A stretch of 64,000 bases of DNA from assembly GCF_002736205.1 (NCBI RefSeq), contig NZ_CP024091.1, positions 3,593,555-3,657,554 of the forward strand. Direction: 5' to 3'. The DNA comes from Pedobacter ginsengisoli (lineage in GTDB: Bacteria > Bacteroidota > Bacteroidia > Sphingobacteriales > Sphingobacteriaceae). Positions 36,101 through 43,685 of the stretch are shown piece after piece; within the stretch, counting starts at the first letter, position 1, and every line of letters begins with the position of its first letter. The notes beneath the pieces were generated by a model. That model searched no databases and was not told where the DNA came from. It was given only the letters and a program-made list of their open reading frames with translations. Made by a program: the position numbers and the translations under genes.

Positions 36101-37649
36101 GGTCTCGTTTGATAATGCAGAGGTAACTGTCAATTATCTAAAAACAAGATATAAGCTAAACGATCAGGTGGACGTTGAAAATAGCGTAATCAGAATTAAC
36201 GATTTGAAGCTACTTGATGTTGACGATAACGAAGCCATAGCGAATGGAACTGTTGACCTTAACAACATCAATACACCGACTTTAGACATTGATATAGATG
36301 CCAAAGATTTCATGGCTTTAAATACTACGGAAAAAGACAATCCTATATATTTTGGAAAGGCTTATGGAACCGGCACTTTTAAATTTAAAGGACCAACAAA
36401 TAATCTATTTATAGATATCAATGCCAAAACGGAAAAAGGGACAGTTTTTAACCTTCCTCTTAATAGCTCCGAAACCGTATCAAATAAAGATTTTATAACA
36501 TTTGTTAGCAAAGACACCACCAAGGTTGTAAAGAAAGCAACCAGTTTTGACGGGCTTACAATGAGACTGAAGCTTGAAGTTGATGCAAATAGCACTGCAA
36601 ATATTTATACTACTTTAGGAAACCTGAGCGGTAAAGGCTACTCTAAAAACTTAGCTCTTAATATCAATAGCCTTGGAGATTTTGAGATGTCGGGTGACTA
36701 TATAATTGAATCAGGAAGCTTTGATTTCACAGCCCAGGAAATTATAAATAAAAAATTTAATATCAGACAAGGGGGCACTATCAGGTGGACTGGAAATCCA
36801 ACAACTGCTCAAATAAATTTAAAGGCAATTTACTCTCTTCGTGCAGGATTGAGCGATCTCTATACTGCTGCGAATAGAGATGGTGGAGGTAATTCCTCTG
36901 AGCGTGTACTTACCGAAGTAGAGATGGGCTTAAGTGGTTCATTATTAAAACCAGATATTAAGCTTGATATATTCTTTCCTTCAAATCCGGCCATTAAAGA
37001 AGAAATGCAATCTTATTTTAATGATGACAATAATAGAAACCTCCAGGCACTTAGTTTGATTATAAGGCGTAGTTTTGCTCCAGGAACCGGAAAAGAGGCT
37101 CTTGGTAAGCAGTTAACATCGGGAGTGGCAAGTACTGCTACCGAACTACTATTTAATCAGTTTAACAATGTTTTATCATCCCTTAATCTTGATTTTGTGG
37201 ACATCAATATTCGTTCACTTAGTGAAGCAAATGCTTCTTTCAGATTCTTTAATGATCGCGTAGTTTTAAATGCCGGAATCGTTGATAAACGGAGTACAAA
37301 TGATTTATCGCCAATCGGCTTTACAAGAAATAACGTTGGAGGAGAAGTTGAGGTTTTGGCCTTGATAAAAAAAGATGGAACTTTAGTAGGTAAACTTGCT
37401 AATAAACCCCCTACTCAACAAAATACATTTTTTAACACTGGTGTTAGCCAAAATAACAACGTAACTTCTTTTGGTCTAATCTATACCCAACAGTTTGACA
37501 GTTTTAGGGAGTTTGTTCAAAGAATATCAGGTACCTACAATCAAAAGTTAAAGAAGAAAGCTGAAGAAGAGAAAAAGCAACCTCCGGTGAATAAACAGCC
37601 TGTAAACAAAGAGGCTGTTCCATCAGAAAAAAAGAACAAAAAAAAGTAG
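33174..37649 (+). CDS. TamB-like translocation/assembly module protein (DUF490), probable non-canonical start
   Basis: This is a giant beta-helical protein of about 1490 residues. The C-terminal 350 residues carry the DUF490/TamB domain (FDNAEVTVNYLKTRYKL, GSFDFTAQEIINKKFNI, IRWTGNPTTAQINLKAIY), ending in a lysine/proline-rich tail. TamB-like proteins bridge the periplasm and move lipids or assemble outer-membrane proteins. The first ATG/GTG/TTG in frame is a TTG at 33432, but the frame stays open back to 33135. The region before the TTG encodes a signal-anchor helix (LLKILLWVVASVLLLAGVILF) and an AsmA-like start (LSKELNTTISLTGIYI). I therefore place the start at an ATT (33174, or 33177). tsaD is divergent; ribBA is convergent. 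Confidence 0.85.
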   Translation: MIKKLLKILLWVVASVLLLAGVILFAIQFKPIQTFVAKKAAAYLSKELNTTISLTGIYIKPFKYVVIENLIVLDQQKDTILNTPKFLVDINQLSLKKRIVDINTVQINNGSFFLKSYKDRSTNLDFIIDYFDSGPPKVKTKKKPYKISFDRVILNNISFKYKNLRIDTVIKGVNFDDVYLTSFNGIFEKLNTTDHILQADIKNLTFKEKSGFYLKNLTAFTTVDTNGIELKNLMLVTNKSRLSDYFQMRFNKYRDFRDYVNKVRMKADFKNSYLSSRDVAYFAPELDQMNLEIEVDGRVTGLVNNLKAKKLSVKAGKATYIKGDFIVKGLPNLKETFMDLKIEMAGTNKADLEEILTSTTGKKTKVIPEVVGKFGNINFNGSFTGFQNDFIAYGEFKTKLGRLVSDVNMKIDKKGIPSYKGNVKAFDFNLGNLLNEDDLGRVSASLNVEGRGTEIKSLSEKLNGDIDYIDFNQYRYRNVKIDGTFDKKYFDGRLKINDKNVQLVFDGGVNLNPKLPVFNFKAQISNAKLKTLNLYKDSLKIDATFSTNFSGTNLNNIQGKLLIQQIKLDNVKGIYNIDSVELKASGIGRDRDLTIHSDILDASLKGQYNLNTIPSYYKALAKKYIPSLKTTILPYGDQIFQFNLKIKRFEPIAELLAPGLQIDDDAVFIGNFDSSNNIATLNGFVKKLKYKGITANNIIVDENTSVNQLQAIITSDRVDLNDSLYIKNVNISNILRNDSLALNLKLANSDDANQLDLNGLVEFANDTTARVSILPSELKVNNEDWKIQEKVRINFHEGKTEITNFDLSNGNQLLTIDGTLSDDPKDLLLVGFKEFSLKTINPFVKAFGVQLAGNVNGETKLYNILKSPKISDNLKIDSLTFNNTHIGDLTDTSSYDRANNVANIFTNIVTADRETLRAVGSLDLETKEIDVKIKLDKSEVAVLEPFVNDLVSNLKGHISSNLTVTGPFEKPAINGEVSFDNAEVTVNYLKTRYKLNDQVDVENSVIRINDLKLLDVDDNEAIANGTVDLNNINTPTLDIDIDAKDFMALNTTEKDNPIYFGKAYGTGTFKFKGPTNNLFIDINAKTEKGTVFNLPLNSSETVSNKDFITFVSKDTTKVVKKATSFDGLTMRLKLEVDANSTANIYTTLGNLSGKGYSKNLALNINSLGDFEMSGDYIIESGSFDFTAQEIINKKFNIRQGGTIRWTGNPTTAQINLKAIYSLRAGLSDLYTAANRDGGGNSSERVLTEVEMGLSGSLLKPDIKLDIFFPSNPAIKEEMQSYFNDDNNRNLQALSLIIRRSFAPGTGKEALGKQLTSGVASTATELLFNQFNNVLSSLNLDFVDINIRSLSEANASFRFFNDRVVLNAGIVDKRSTNDLSPIGFTRNNVGGEVEVLALIKKDGTLVGKLANKPPTQQNTFFNTGVSQNNNVTSFGLIYTQQFDSFREFVQRISGTYNQKLKKKAEEEKKQPPVNKQPVNKEAVPSEKKNKKK

Positions 37650-37670
37650 GTTATTAAATAACCTACTTTT
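37642..37670. terminator. Bidirectional terminator between TamB-like gene and ribBA
   Basis: Arms aaaagtaggttatt (37642-37655) and aataacctactttt (37657-37670) pair perfectly, with A and T runs outside. It overlaps the TamB stop codon and ends just before the ribBA stop, so it can serve both convergent genes. Confidence 0.85.
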
Positions 37671-37672
37671 TT

Positions 37673-38884
37673 TTAACCTTTCATTATTTGATGCCCCATC
37701 TTATCACGTTTTGTTTTAAGATATTGCTCATTATGAATATTACTCTCTATTTCAATTGGAATATTTTCTACAATCTCTAAACCGTAACCAATTAAACCCG
37801 CACGTTTAGTAGGGTTATTAGACATCAATCTCATTTTGGTAATTCCTTGTGCCCTTAGTATTTGAGCTCCAACCCCATAATCTCTTTCATCTCCTTTAAA
37901 GCCCAATTTGATATTCGCTTCCACAGTATCTAAACCAGCATCTTGCAGGTTATATGAACGTAGTTTATTAACAAGTCCTATACCTCTTCCCTCCTGATTC
38001 ATATAAACGATTACTCCTTTGCCTTCCTTATCAATCATTTCCATCGCTTTGTGCAATTGAGGACCACAATCACATCTGCATGACCCAAAGATATCGCCAG
38101 TAACACAAGAGCTATGTACCCTTGTTAATACAGGTTCATCTATTGTCCATTCTCCTTTACTAATTGCAAGGTGTGTGGCACCAGTATCGGTCTGAGTATA
38201 AGCCGTCATTTTAAAATCACCCCATTGAGTAGGTAGGTTTACAGTTACTTCCTGCTCTATCAGGCTTTCTTTGCTTAACCTGTATGAGATAAGATCTTTT
38301 ATACTGATTATTTTAAGCTGATGTTGCGCTGCAATCTTAATAAGATCTGGTAGTCTTGCCATTTCTCCATCATCCTTCATAATCTCAACCAATACACCTG
38401 CGGGCTCCAGACCTGCAAGCCTTGCAAGATCTACAGATGCTTCAGTATGTCCTGAACGTCTCAGCACGCCCCCATCTTTAGATCGTAGTGGAAATATATG
38501 ACCTGGCCTTCCCAATTCATCCGGATCAATATTCGGATCAATCAAAGCTTTAATAGTTTTTGACCTATCGGATGCAGAAATACCAGTTGTACATCCATGC
38601 CCTCTTAAATCAACAGAAACAGTAAAATTAGTTTCGTAAACAGCCGTATTTTTCCCCACCATTAGGTCCAAACCTAATTCATCACATCTTTCTTCTGTTA
38701 AAGGAGCACAAATTAAGCCTCTACCATAGGTAGCCATAAAATTTATCATTTCTGGAGTAGCATTGGCTGCAGCAGTAATGAAATCACCTTCATTCTCTCT
38801 ATCCTCGTCGTCTACAACAATAATAGCTTTACCCGCCTTTATTTCCGCAATAGCATCTTCTATTGTATCTAATTTGATTTCCAT
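37673..38884 (-). CDS. ribBA: Bifunctional 3,4-dihydroxy-2-butanone 4-phosphate synthase / GTP cyclohydrolase II
   Basis: From the ATG at 38884 the protein has 403 residues; the upstream in-frame TTG is less likely. The N-terminal DHBP synthase half holds [19 protein letters not shown] near residue 22 and [22 protein letters not shown]. The C-terminal GTP cyclohydrolase II half holds the zinc site [20 protein letters not shown] (three cysteines) and [13 protein letters not shown]. Both halves look functional, so the two first committed steps of riboflavin synthesis reside in one protein. A TAACTTTG -7 box lies at 38920-38927. No FMN riboswitch is evident in the short leader. Confidence 0.97.
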   Translation of the reverse strand: MEIKLDTIEDAIAEIKAGKAIIVVDDEDRENEGDFITAAANATPEMINFMATYGRGLICAPLTEERCDELGLDLMVGKNTAVYETNFTVSVDLRGHGCTTGISASDRSKTIKALIDPNIDPDELGRPGHIFPLRSKDGGVLRRSGHTEASVDLARLAGLEPAGVLVEIMKDDGEMARLPDLIKIAAQHQLKIISIKDLISYRLSKESLIEQEVTVNLPTQWGDFKMTAYTQTDTGATHLAISKGEWTIDEPVLTRVHSSCVTGDIFGSCRCDCGPQLHKAMEMIDKEGKGVIVYMNQEGRGIGLVNKLRSYNLQDAGLDTVEANIKLGFKGDERDYGVGAQILRAQGITKMRLMSNNPTKRAGLIGYGLEIVENIPIEIESNIHNEQYLKTKRDKMGHQIMKG

Positions 38885-38919
38885 TTTTCTGAATATATCA
38901 ATAATCAAAATTTACTGTG

Positions 38920-38927
38920 CAAAGTTA
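38920..38927 (-). promoter_or_regulatory. -7 promoter element of ribBA
   Basis: Minus strand TAACTTTG matches TAnnTTTG, 36 bases before the ATG. A TTTG lies further upstream but not at the ideal spacing. The implied leader of about 30 bases is too short for an FMN riboswitch. Confidence 0.45.
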
Positions 38928-39012
38928 CAATCTTCAAAACCAATTCCATGCTATAAACTATCATAAATAAGTAATGAATATTAGTTACTTGCCCCTCTAA
39001 ACAATATAACTA

Positions 39013-40449
39013 TTACTGATTGTTGCCGTTTGATTTTCTCTTTTTAAACAGATTTAAAAATAACTGTTTAAAATATCCCACATCAAATAAAGCTGAATCT
39101 ACCGTTGCTTTATAAGTAAGGAAAGCACCCAAAGGAGACAAAATAAATATCGCAAGCCACATCCCAAAGAAAGGTCTTAGCGATCCTGTAGTTGCGGATT
39201 TTTCAGAAACTGTAGCTATAATATGATACAAAAGAAAAAACACAATAGCCATCACAACAGGTAATCCCAATCCACCTTTTCTTATAATAGCCCCTAAAGG
39301 TGCACCAATAAAGAACAACAAAAGGCAGGATACTGCAAGTGTAAACTTTCTCTGATACTCCAACTGTACCTTTATTATACTTCTGGTTCTCTCCTCAAAA
39401 TCAGTAACTCGCGAAGCTGCCGTTTGTTTTACTGATGTTGCCAGATCCAGAGCACTGGTAATAACAGTCAACCTTTCCTTTTCAGGAACCATCTTTAGAA
39501 TATCTCCTTTAATTACTTTAGGGGCTACTTTAACATGCGTGTATCCTTTAGAATAATTATTTTGTCTGTAATAACTATTTACACTGGTTGAGGCAAACTT
39601 ATTTACACTATCCAACTCTTTGGTTAAGGAATCTCTTTTCTTTGTCAGACCTTTCAGATTCAACATTTGGGTATTGTTTCTGAAATCCTGTTCATCAGTC
39701 CTGGCCATTTTAAAGCTGGAGATATCGAATTTCTGATCTGTTTCAGTAAACCGCATTCTTGTTAACTCCTGCCTCGGATTGTTATAAGTATTACGGCCAC
39801 TTGATTCTTCATACCTAACTCCATTTTTTAGCTTTAAATAAAGGAACTTATCACTGCTATACATTTTACCTTCTTTAGCAATGATAATCTTGGCCATTCC
39901 ATTGTTATTAGTATGATCATAAATCATTACATCGTACAACGAAACACCATCATCTCCTTTTTTATCAACCCTAATGGAATAGCCCGGTATGCTATTATTA
40001 AAAACACCTTCTTTAATCAAGAAGGATAATTTTTTATTAGTTATATCCCACAGCAATGAGCCATATTTCAAGTTGGCTTTAGGAAGCATATAATCTGAAA
40101 ATATGAACGAGCTTATGGCAATAAATATAATGAGCACAAAAAGAGGCCTCATTGCCTTTTGCAAAGATAATCCGGCCGATTTAATAGCAACCAGCTCATA
40201 ATTCTCTCCCAGTGTTCCAAAAGTCATTATTGATGATAACAATATAGACAATGGAAGAGCCATGGACACATTTGCCGCAGAAGCATAGTACATTAACTCA
40301 AGTATAATGTACCATTCAAATCCCTTTCCTATTAAATCATCAACATATTTAAATAGAAAAAGCATTAGCAAAATAAACATCACAATAAAAAATGTGACGA
40401 AGAAGGGCCTTATGAATGCTTTGAGTAGAAGTAAATGAATCTTTTTCAA
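39013..40449 (-). CDS. LptF/LptG family lipopolysaccharide export permease
   Basis: The 478-residue protein has the LptF/G layout: three N-terminal membrane helices (ending near residue 120; YYASAANVSMALPLSILLSSIMTFG), a long periplasmic beta-rich domain (about 130-370; GYSIRVDKKGDDGVSLYDVMIYDH), and three C-terminal helices (FIGAPLGAIIRKGGLGLPVV). With LptB and a second permease it extracts lipopolysaccharide from the inner membrane. It is over 100 residues longer than E. coli LptF/G because of the periplasmic insert, common in Bacteroidota. A TAGCTTTG -7 box lies at 40464-40471. Confidence 0.9.
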   Translation of the reverse strand: MKKIHLLLLKAFIRPFFVTFFIVMFILLMLFLFKYVDDLIGKGFEWYIILELMYYASAANVSMALPLSILLSSIMTFGTLGENYELVAIKSAGLSLQKAMRPLFVLIIFIAISSFIFSDYMLPKANLKYGSLLWDITNKKLSFLIKEGVFNNSIPGYSIRVDKKGDDGVSLYDVMIYDHTNNNGMAKIIIAKEGKMYSSDKFLYLKLKNGVRYEESSGRNTYNNPRQELTRMRFTETDQKFDISSFKMARTDEQDFRNNTQMLNLKGLTKKRDSLTKELDSVNKFASTSVNSYYRQNNYSKGYTHVKVAPKVIKGDILKMVPEKERLTVITSALDLATSVKQTAASRVTDFEERTRSIIKVQLEYQRKFTLAVSCLLLFFIGAPLGAIIRKGGLGLPVVMAIVFFLLYHIIATVSEKSATTGSLRPFFGMWLAIFILSPLGAFLTYKATVDSALFDVGYFKQLFLNLFKKRKSNGNNQ

Positions 40450-40463
40450 TATACAAATGTATA

Positions 40464-40471
40464 CAAAGCTA
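40464..40471 (-). promoter_or_regulatory. -7 promoter element of the LptF/G gene
   Basis: Minus strand TAGCTTTG matches TAnnTTTG in the 30-base gap between the START-like gene and the LptF/G gene. Together with the short gap this allows both internal initiation and read-through. Confidence 0.35.
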
Positions 40472-40479
40472 TTGAAAAA

Positions 40480-40860
40480 CTAGGCACCAATTACACTGTG
40501 CAGGTAGTTAATCTGATTATCCCAAATTAGAGTTCGCTCAGCTAATGTCTCATCAGTAGCGAAATCAGTTATTGAAAGAGCAACATCATTTGTCAATTCA
40601 TCCTGTACAATTTCCATTTCAAAATAACAGTGAGGCTCATCCTCAACCCATTTAAATTTTACTGATTTATTTTCTTTTACGCTAAGCAACTTCGCTTTCT
40701 GTATTTCATCGTCCCATGTGAAAGTATATACCTGATCTCTGAAAATCACATCATCCGCAAACCACTGAGACAGTCCATTCGGCTCACTAATAAAACTAAA
40801 TAAAATACGTGGAGACGACCTCAATTCATATTCTAACGTAAATTTTTTCTTTTCCGACAT
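40480..40860 (-). CDS. START-like (SRPBCC/AHSA1) domain protein
   Basis: The 126-residue protein has the helix-grip beginnings of this fold: EYELRSSPRILFSFISEPNGLSQWFADDV, then alternating strands (YTFTWDDEIQKAKLL, VKFKWVEDEPHCYFEMEI) and a final helix. In Bacteroidota a small 'START-like' family of this size occurs widely with unknown ligand. It lies 30 bases upstream of the LptF/G gene on the same strand, so the two may be coexpressed. A link to lipid binding is inference from fold only. Confidence 0.82.
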   Translation of the reverse strand: MSEKKKFTLEYELRSSPRILFSFISEPNGLSQWFADDVIFRDQVYTFTWDDEIQKAKLLSVKENKSVKFKWVEDEPHCYFEMEIVQDELTNDVALSITDFATDETLAERTLIWDNQINYLHSVIGA

Positions 40861-40932
40861 CGTTAAACCCTTATATTCTGAATTATTAGACTATTTTTTT
40901 AATATTTGTTTCTAAAGAAAAGTAATTTATTC

Positions 40933-40940
40933 TATATTTG
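40933..40940 (+). promoter_or_regulatory. -7 promoter element of tRNA-Met
   Basis: TATATTTG matches TAnnTTTG, 45 bases before the tRNA 5' end. A TTTG at 40905-40908 lies 24 bases upstream, longer than the 19 bases seen at the rRNA promoters, so the -33 assignment is weak. Confidence 0.5.
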
Positions 40941-40985
40941 CAACTCTTTAGAAAATCACAACGATTTTTTAGTGAATAAAAGTCC

Positions 40986-41059
40986 GGCGGGGTAGCTCAG
41001 ATGGTTAGAGCGCAGGATTCATAACCCTGAGGTCGGCAGTTCGATCCTGCTCCCCGCTA
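40986..41059 (+). tRNA. tRNA-Met (anticodon CAT)
   Basis: A 74-base cloverleaf can be drawn: acceptor GGCGGGG with CCCCGCT, D-arm GCTC...GAGC, anticodon loop containing CAT in GGATTCATAACCC, T-loop TTCGATC, and discriminator A at 41059; CCA is not encoded. The paired G1-U72 end argues against the initiator. An elongator Met is most likely, but the CAT anticodon could also belong to an Ile tRNA modified with lysidine. Confidence 0.9.
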
Positions 41060-41068
41060 CTGGAAAAA

Positions 41069-41104
41069 AGAGCCCGTATCATAAATCGTGATACGGGCTC
41101 TTTT
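41069..41104 (+). terminator. Terminator after tRNA-Met
   Basis: Arms GAGCCCGTATCA (41070-41081) and TGATACGGGCTC (41089-41100) pair perfectly and are followed by TTTT. A very similar hairpin lies past the transposase at 42853-42882. Confidence 0.8.
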
Positions 41105-41113
41105 ACGTTTACC

Positions 41114-42820
41114 AGTATTTCTATAGTCTTGATTATTAACAATTTAAGTTGTTTTTTTTAGTATTAAATTTGGTTTAACTTATTGATTTTCATATATTTA
41201 TGATATAAATCAGTAGTGAATATGGCCAATAAGAAACCCGTTTTTAAGCCCTATTATCAACATCAGCTCATGGCGTTTCCGCCTACTTTCGATGAGTTGA
41301 TTCCAGCAGATCATACTGTAAGACTTGTCGACAAGATTATTAATGTGATCAATGTAGAACCTTTGTTGAATGCTTACCACATCAGAGGTGCGTCCAATTA
41401 TCATCCGATATTACTTTTAAAAGTTTTGGTCTACGGCTATGTGACCAATACGTATTCCAGTAGAAAGCTGGCCATAGCTTGCCGGGAAAATGTTCCTTTC
41501 ATGTGGTTGAGCGGCATGAGTAAACCGGATCACAATACGATCAACCGATTTCGGGGTGTCCGCTTAAAACATGCCCTGCGCAGTGTATTTGAGGAAGTGG
41601 TTAAATATCTGGCCGAAGAAGGACTACTAAGTATTGATGAAGTTTATACCGATGGAACCAAAATTGAGGCCAATGCCAACAAGTACACTTTTGTCTGGAA
41701 AAAATCCATTCAGACCAATAAAGCGAAGATGCAAAAGCAGTTGGATGAAATCTGGAACTACGCCCAGAGTGTGGCTACGGTAGAAGATTTATTACCTGAA
41801 CCGCCTACAGCCAAAATAGTAAGTCCGGAAAGCATCCAGGCAGCGGTTGATAAACTCAATGAAGTACTGGCTAACAATGATCAGGTTGATAAAAAGACCA
41901 AAGCAAAGCTCCATTACCTCACTAAAAACTATCCCGAAGCTATCGCCAAGTATAAGCATCAGGAAGAAATACTCGCCCAGCGCAATAGCTACAGCAAGAG
42001 CGATCCGGATGCTACTTTTATGAGAATGAAAGAAGATCATATGCGTAACGGACAGCTCAAACCCGCTTATAATGTGCAGATATCCACTTCAAACCAGTTT
42101 ATTGTCAACTACACCATTCACTCCAATCCTACAGACACCTTAACTTTAAAATCACACCTGGAGCAACATGAAAATAGTTTCAATCGTCCCCCAAAGACCC
42201 TTACTGCTGACGCCGGTTATGGATCAGAAGAGAATTATGCCCTGTTGGAGCAAAAACAGGTGGAGTCTTTCGTTAAGTTTAACATGTTTGATAAACAACA
42301 AAATGTACACTATAATCAAAAATATCCTTTTGCTGCAAATCAGCTTTTTTATCATGAACAAAAAGATGCTTACATCTGTCCAATGGGACAAAGCATGGAA
42401 TTTGTGGGAATAGTTAAAAAACGTACCACAAGCGGATTCCAGCAGCAAGTCAGGCGATATCAAGCCAAAAATTGCAACAATTGCCCACTAAACGGTGCTT
42501 GCCACAAATCCAAAGACGACCGCTTGATAGAAATCAATGAAAATCTGCAAAGACATAAGCAAAAAGCACATCAGCTACTCAATACAGAGCGAGGCATCAG
42601 TCACAGAAAGAAACGATGTCATGATGTAGAACCTGTTTTTGCCAATATCAAACAGAACCACGGGTTCCGCCGATTCATGCTCAGAGGTAAGCAAAAAGTA
42701 GAAATAGAATGGGGATTATTGGCAATTGCACAAAACATAAGGAAAAAAGCAGCTTAAGAGAGCTGGTTTTTGTACGCATCAAGAAATATTCAAAGAAAAA
42801 AGGTATAGTAAGGAAATACT
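41114..42820 (+). mobile_element. IS1182-family insertion sequence, about 1.7 kb
   Basis: One transposase gene with about 100 bases of non-coding flank on the left and 60 on the right. Candidate terminal inverted repeats are AGTATTTCT at 41114-41122 and its counterpart reading AGTATTTCC on the minus strand at 42812-42820 (eight matching bases). No target duplication is obvious, so the ends are provisional. It lies directly behind the tRNA-Met terminator. Confidence 0.55.
41222..42757 (+). CDS. IS1182 family transposase (DDE type)
   Basis: From the ATG at 41222 (a GTG two codons upstream is in frame) the protein has 511 residues, full length for the family. The N-terminal DUF772 domain (PADHTVRLVDKIINVI, FMWLSGMSKPDHNTINRFR) is followed by a DDE domain with Asp144 (YTDGTKIEANANKY), Asp330 (TADAGYGSEENY) and Glu470 (RCHDVEPVFANIKQNHGF). 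A cysteine cluster CNNCPLNGAC lies between the last two. No stop or frameshift interrupts it, so the element may still be active. Confidence 0.95.
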   Translation: MANKKPVFKPYYQHQLMAFPPTFDELIPADHTVRLVDKIINVINVEPLLNAYHIRGASNYHPILLLKVLVYGYVTNTYSSRKLAIACRENVPFMWLSGMSKPDHNTINRFRGVRLKHALRSVFEEVVKYLAEEGLLSIDEVYTDGTKIEANANKYTFVWKKSIQTNKAKMQKQLDEIWNYAQSVATVEDLLPEPPTAKIVSPESIQAAVDKLNEVLANNDQVDKKTKAKLHYLTKNYPEAIAKYKHQEEILAQRNSYSKSDPDATFMRMKEDHMRNGQLKPAYNVQISTSNQFIVNYTIHSNPTDTLTLKSHLEQHENSFNRPPKTLTADAGYGSEENYALLEQKQVESFVKFNMFDKQQNVHYNQKYPFAANQLFYHEQKDAYICPMGQSMEFVGIVKKRTTSGFQQQVRRYQAKNCNNCPLNGACHKSKDDRLIEINENLQRHKQKAHQLLNTERGISHRKKRCHDVEPVFANIKQNHGFRRFMLRGKQKVEIEWGLLAIAQNIRKKAA

Positions 42821-42852
42821 CAGAACGGATCTCACAATAAACAAAAAAGGAA

Positions 42853-42889
42853 GCCGTATCATCGTTTGATTAATGATACGGCCTCTTTT
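42853..42889 (+). terminator. Hairpin terminator downstream of the IS1182 transposase
   Basis: Arms GCCGTATCAT (42853-42862) and ATGATACGGC (42873-42882) pair perfectly and are followed by CTCTTTTT. It shares the core CCGTATCA...TGATACGG and the CTCTTTT tail with the tRNA-Met terminator on the other side of the element. Confidence 0.75.
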
Positions 42890-43064
42890 TTATTCTTTCT
42901 TCTTTCCTCCCTAAATGCTCTATCTTTTTGATATTAACATTGTTAACATCAAGATTTACTAATATTAAATAATGATTAGATTTACATAGCGTTAAAGAAC
43001 TATAGATATGCGCAAGAATCGGGTAGAATCCTCCTGATTAAAGAATTAAATTCGGCAATAAATT

Positions 43065-43685
43065 ATGAATAACAAGCTTTCCTCCGACAATACTGGCTTT
43101 GCCGAAAGATATCCTTGGATATTTGAAAAATCATCTTCTAGCTCCAATAAAAAGGCCACAATAAAGATGACAGAGTTATCTACTCCTTTAGGCCTTATGT
43201 TAGCAGGAGCAACCTCCGAGGGCGTATGCTTGCTTGAATTCACCAACAGGATCAGGTTAGAAGAAGAATTCATTGAATTACAAAGACTACTTGATGCAGA
43301 TATGGTTGTGGGAAGAAATGAACATCTAGATCAATTGGAAAATGAGTTAACCGAATATTTCATTGGAAACTTGAAAACCTTCTCAGTTCCATTACATACC
43401 CCTGGTAATGATTTTTCACAATCTGTATGGAAAACACTTCAGCAAATTCCCTATGGAAAAACATGCTCATACAAAGAACAAGCTGAAATGATGAACAATC
43501 CAAAAGCAATTCGCGCAATTGCATCTACAAACGGCCGAAACCGTTTAGCAATTATAGTACCCTGTCATCGTGTAATTGGCAGTGATGGAAAAATGACCGG
43601 CTATGCTGCCGGAATCGATAAGAAAAAATGGCTATTGCAATTTGAAAGAAATAACTCCGAAATTGAAGATGGTTATTTATTTTGA
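43065..43685 (+). CDS. Methylated-DNA--protein-cysteine methyltransferase
   Basis: The 206-residue suicide protein takes alkyl groups from O6-guanine onto Cys167 in IIVPCHRVIG. The DNA-binding helix (KTCSYKEQAEMMNNPKAIRAIASTNGRN, with the arginine finger) and the C-terminal GYAAGIDKKKWLLQ segment are intact. An unusual 30-residue N-terminal lead (AERYPWIFEKSSSSS) precedes the ribonuclease-like domain. Such leads are seen in bifunctional Ada relatives that have lost the AraC part; this is inference. It lies 176 bases after the hairpin that follows the IS element. Its stop overlaps the convergent protease gene by 9 bases. Confidence 0.93.
   Translation: MNNKLSSDNTGFAERYPWIFEKSSSSSNKKATIKMTELSTPLGLMLAGATSEGVCLLEFTNRIRLEEEFIELQRLLDADMVVGRNEHLDQLENELTEYFIGNLKTFSVPLHTPGNDFSQSVWKTLQQIPYGKTCSYKEQAEMMNNPKAIRAIASTNGRNRLAIIVPCHRVIGSDGKMTGYAAGIDKKKWLLQFERNNSEIEDGYLF

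Noticed and set aside
42984..43034. Nine-codon leader frame (ATG CGC AAG...) before the alkyltransferase gene
   Set aside because: Too short, without attenuator structure or regulatory codons.
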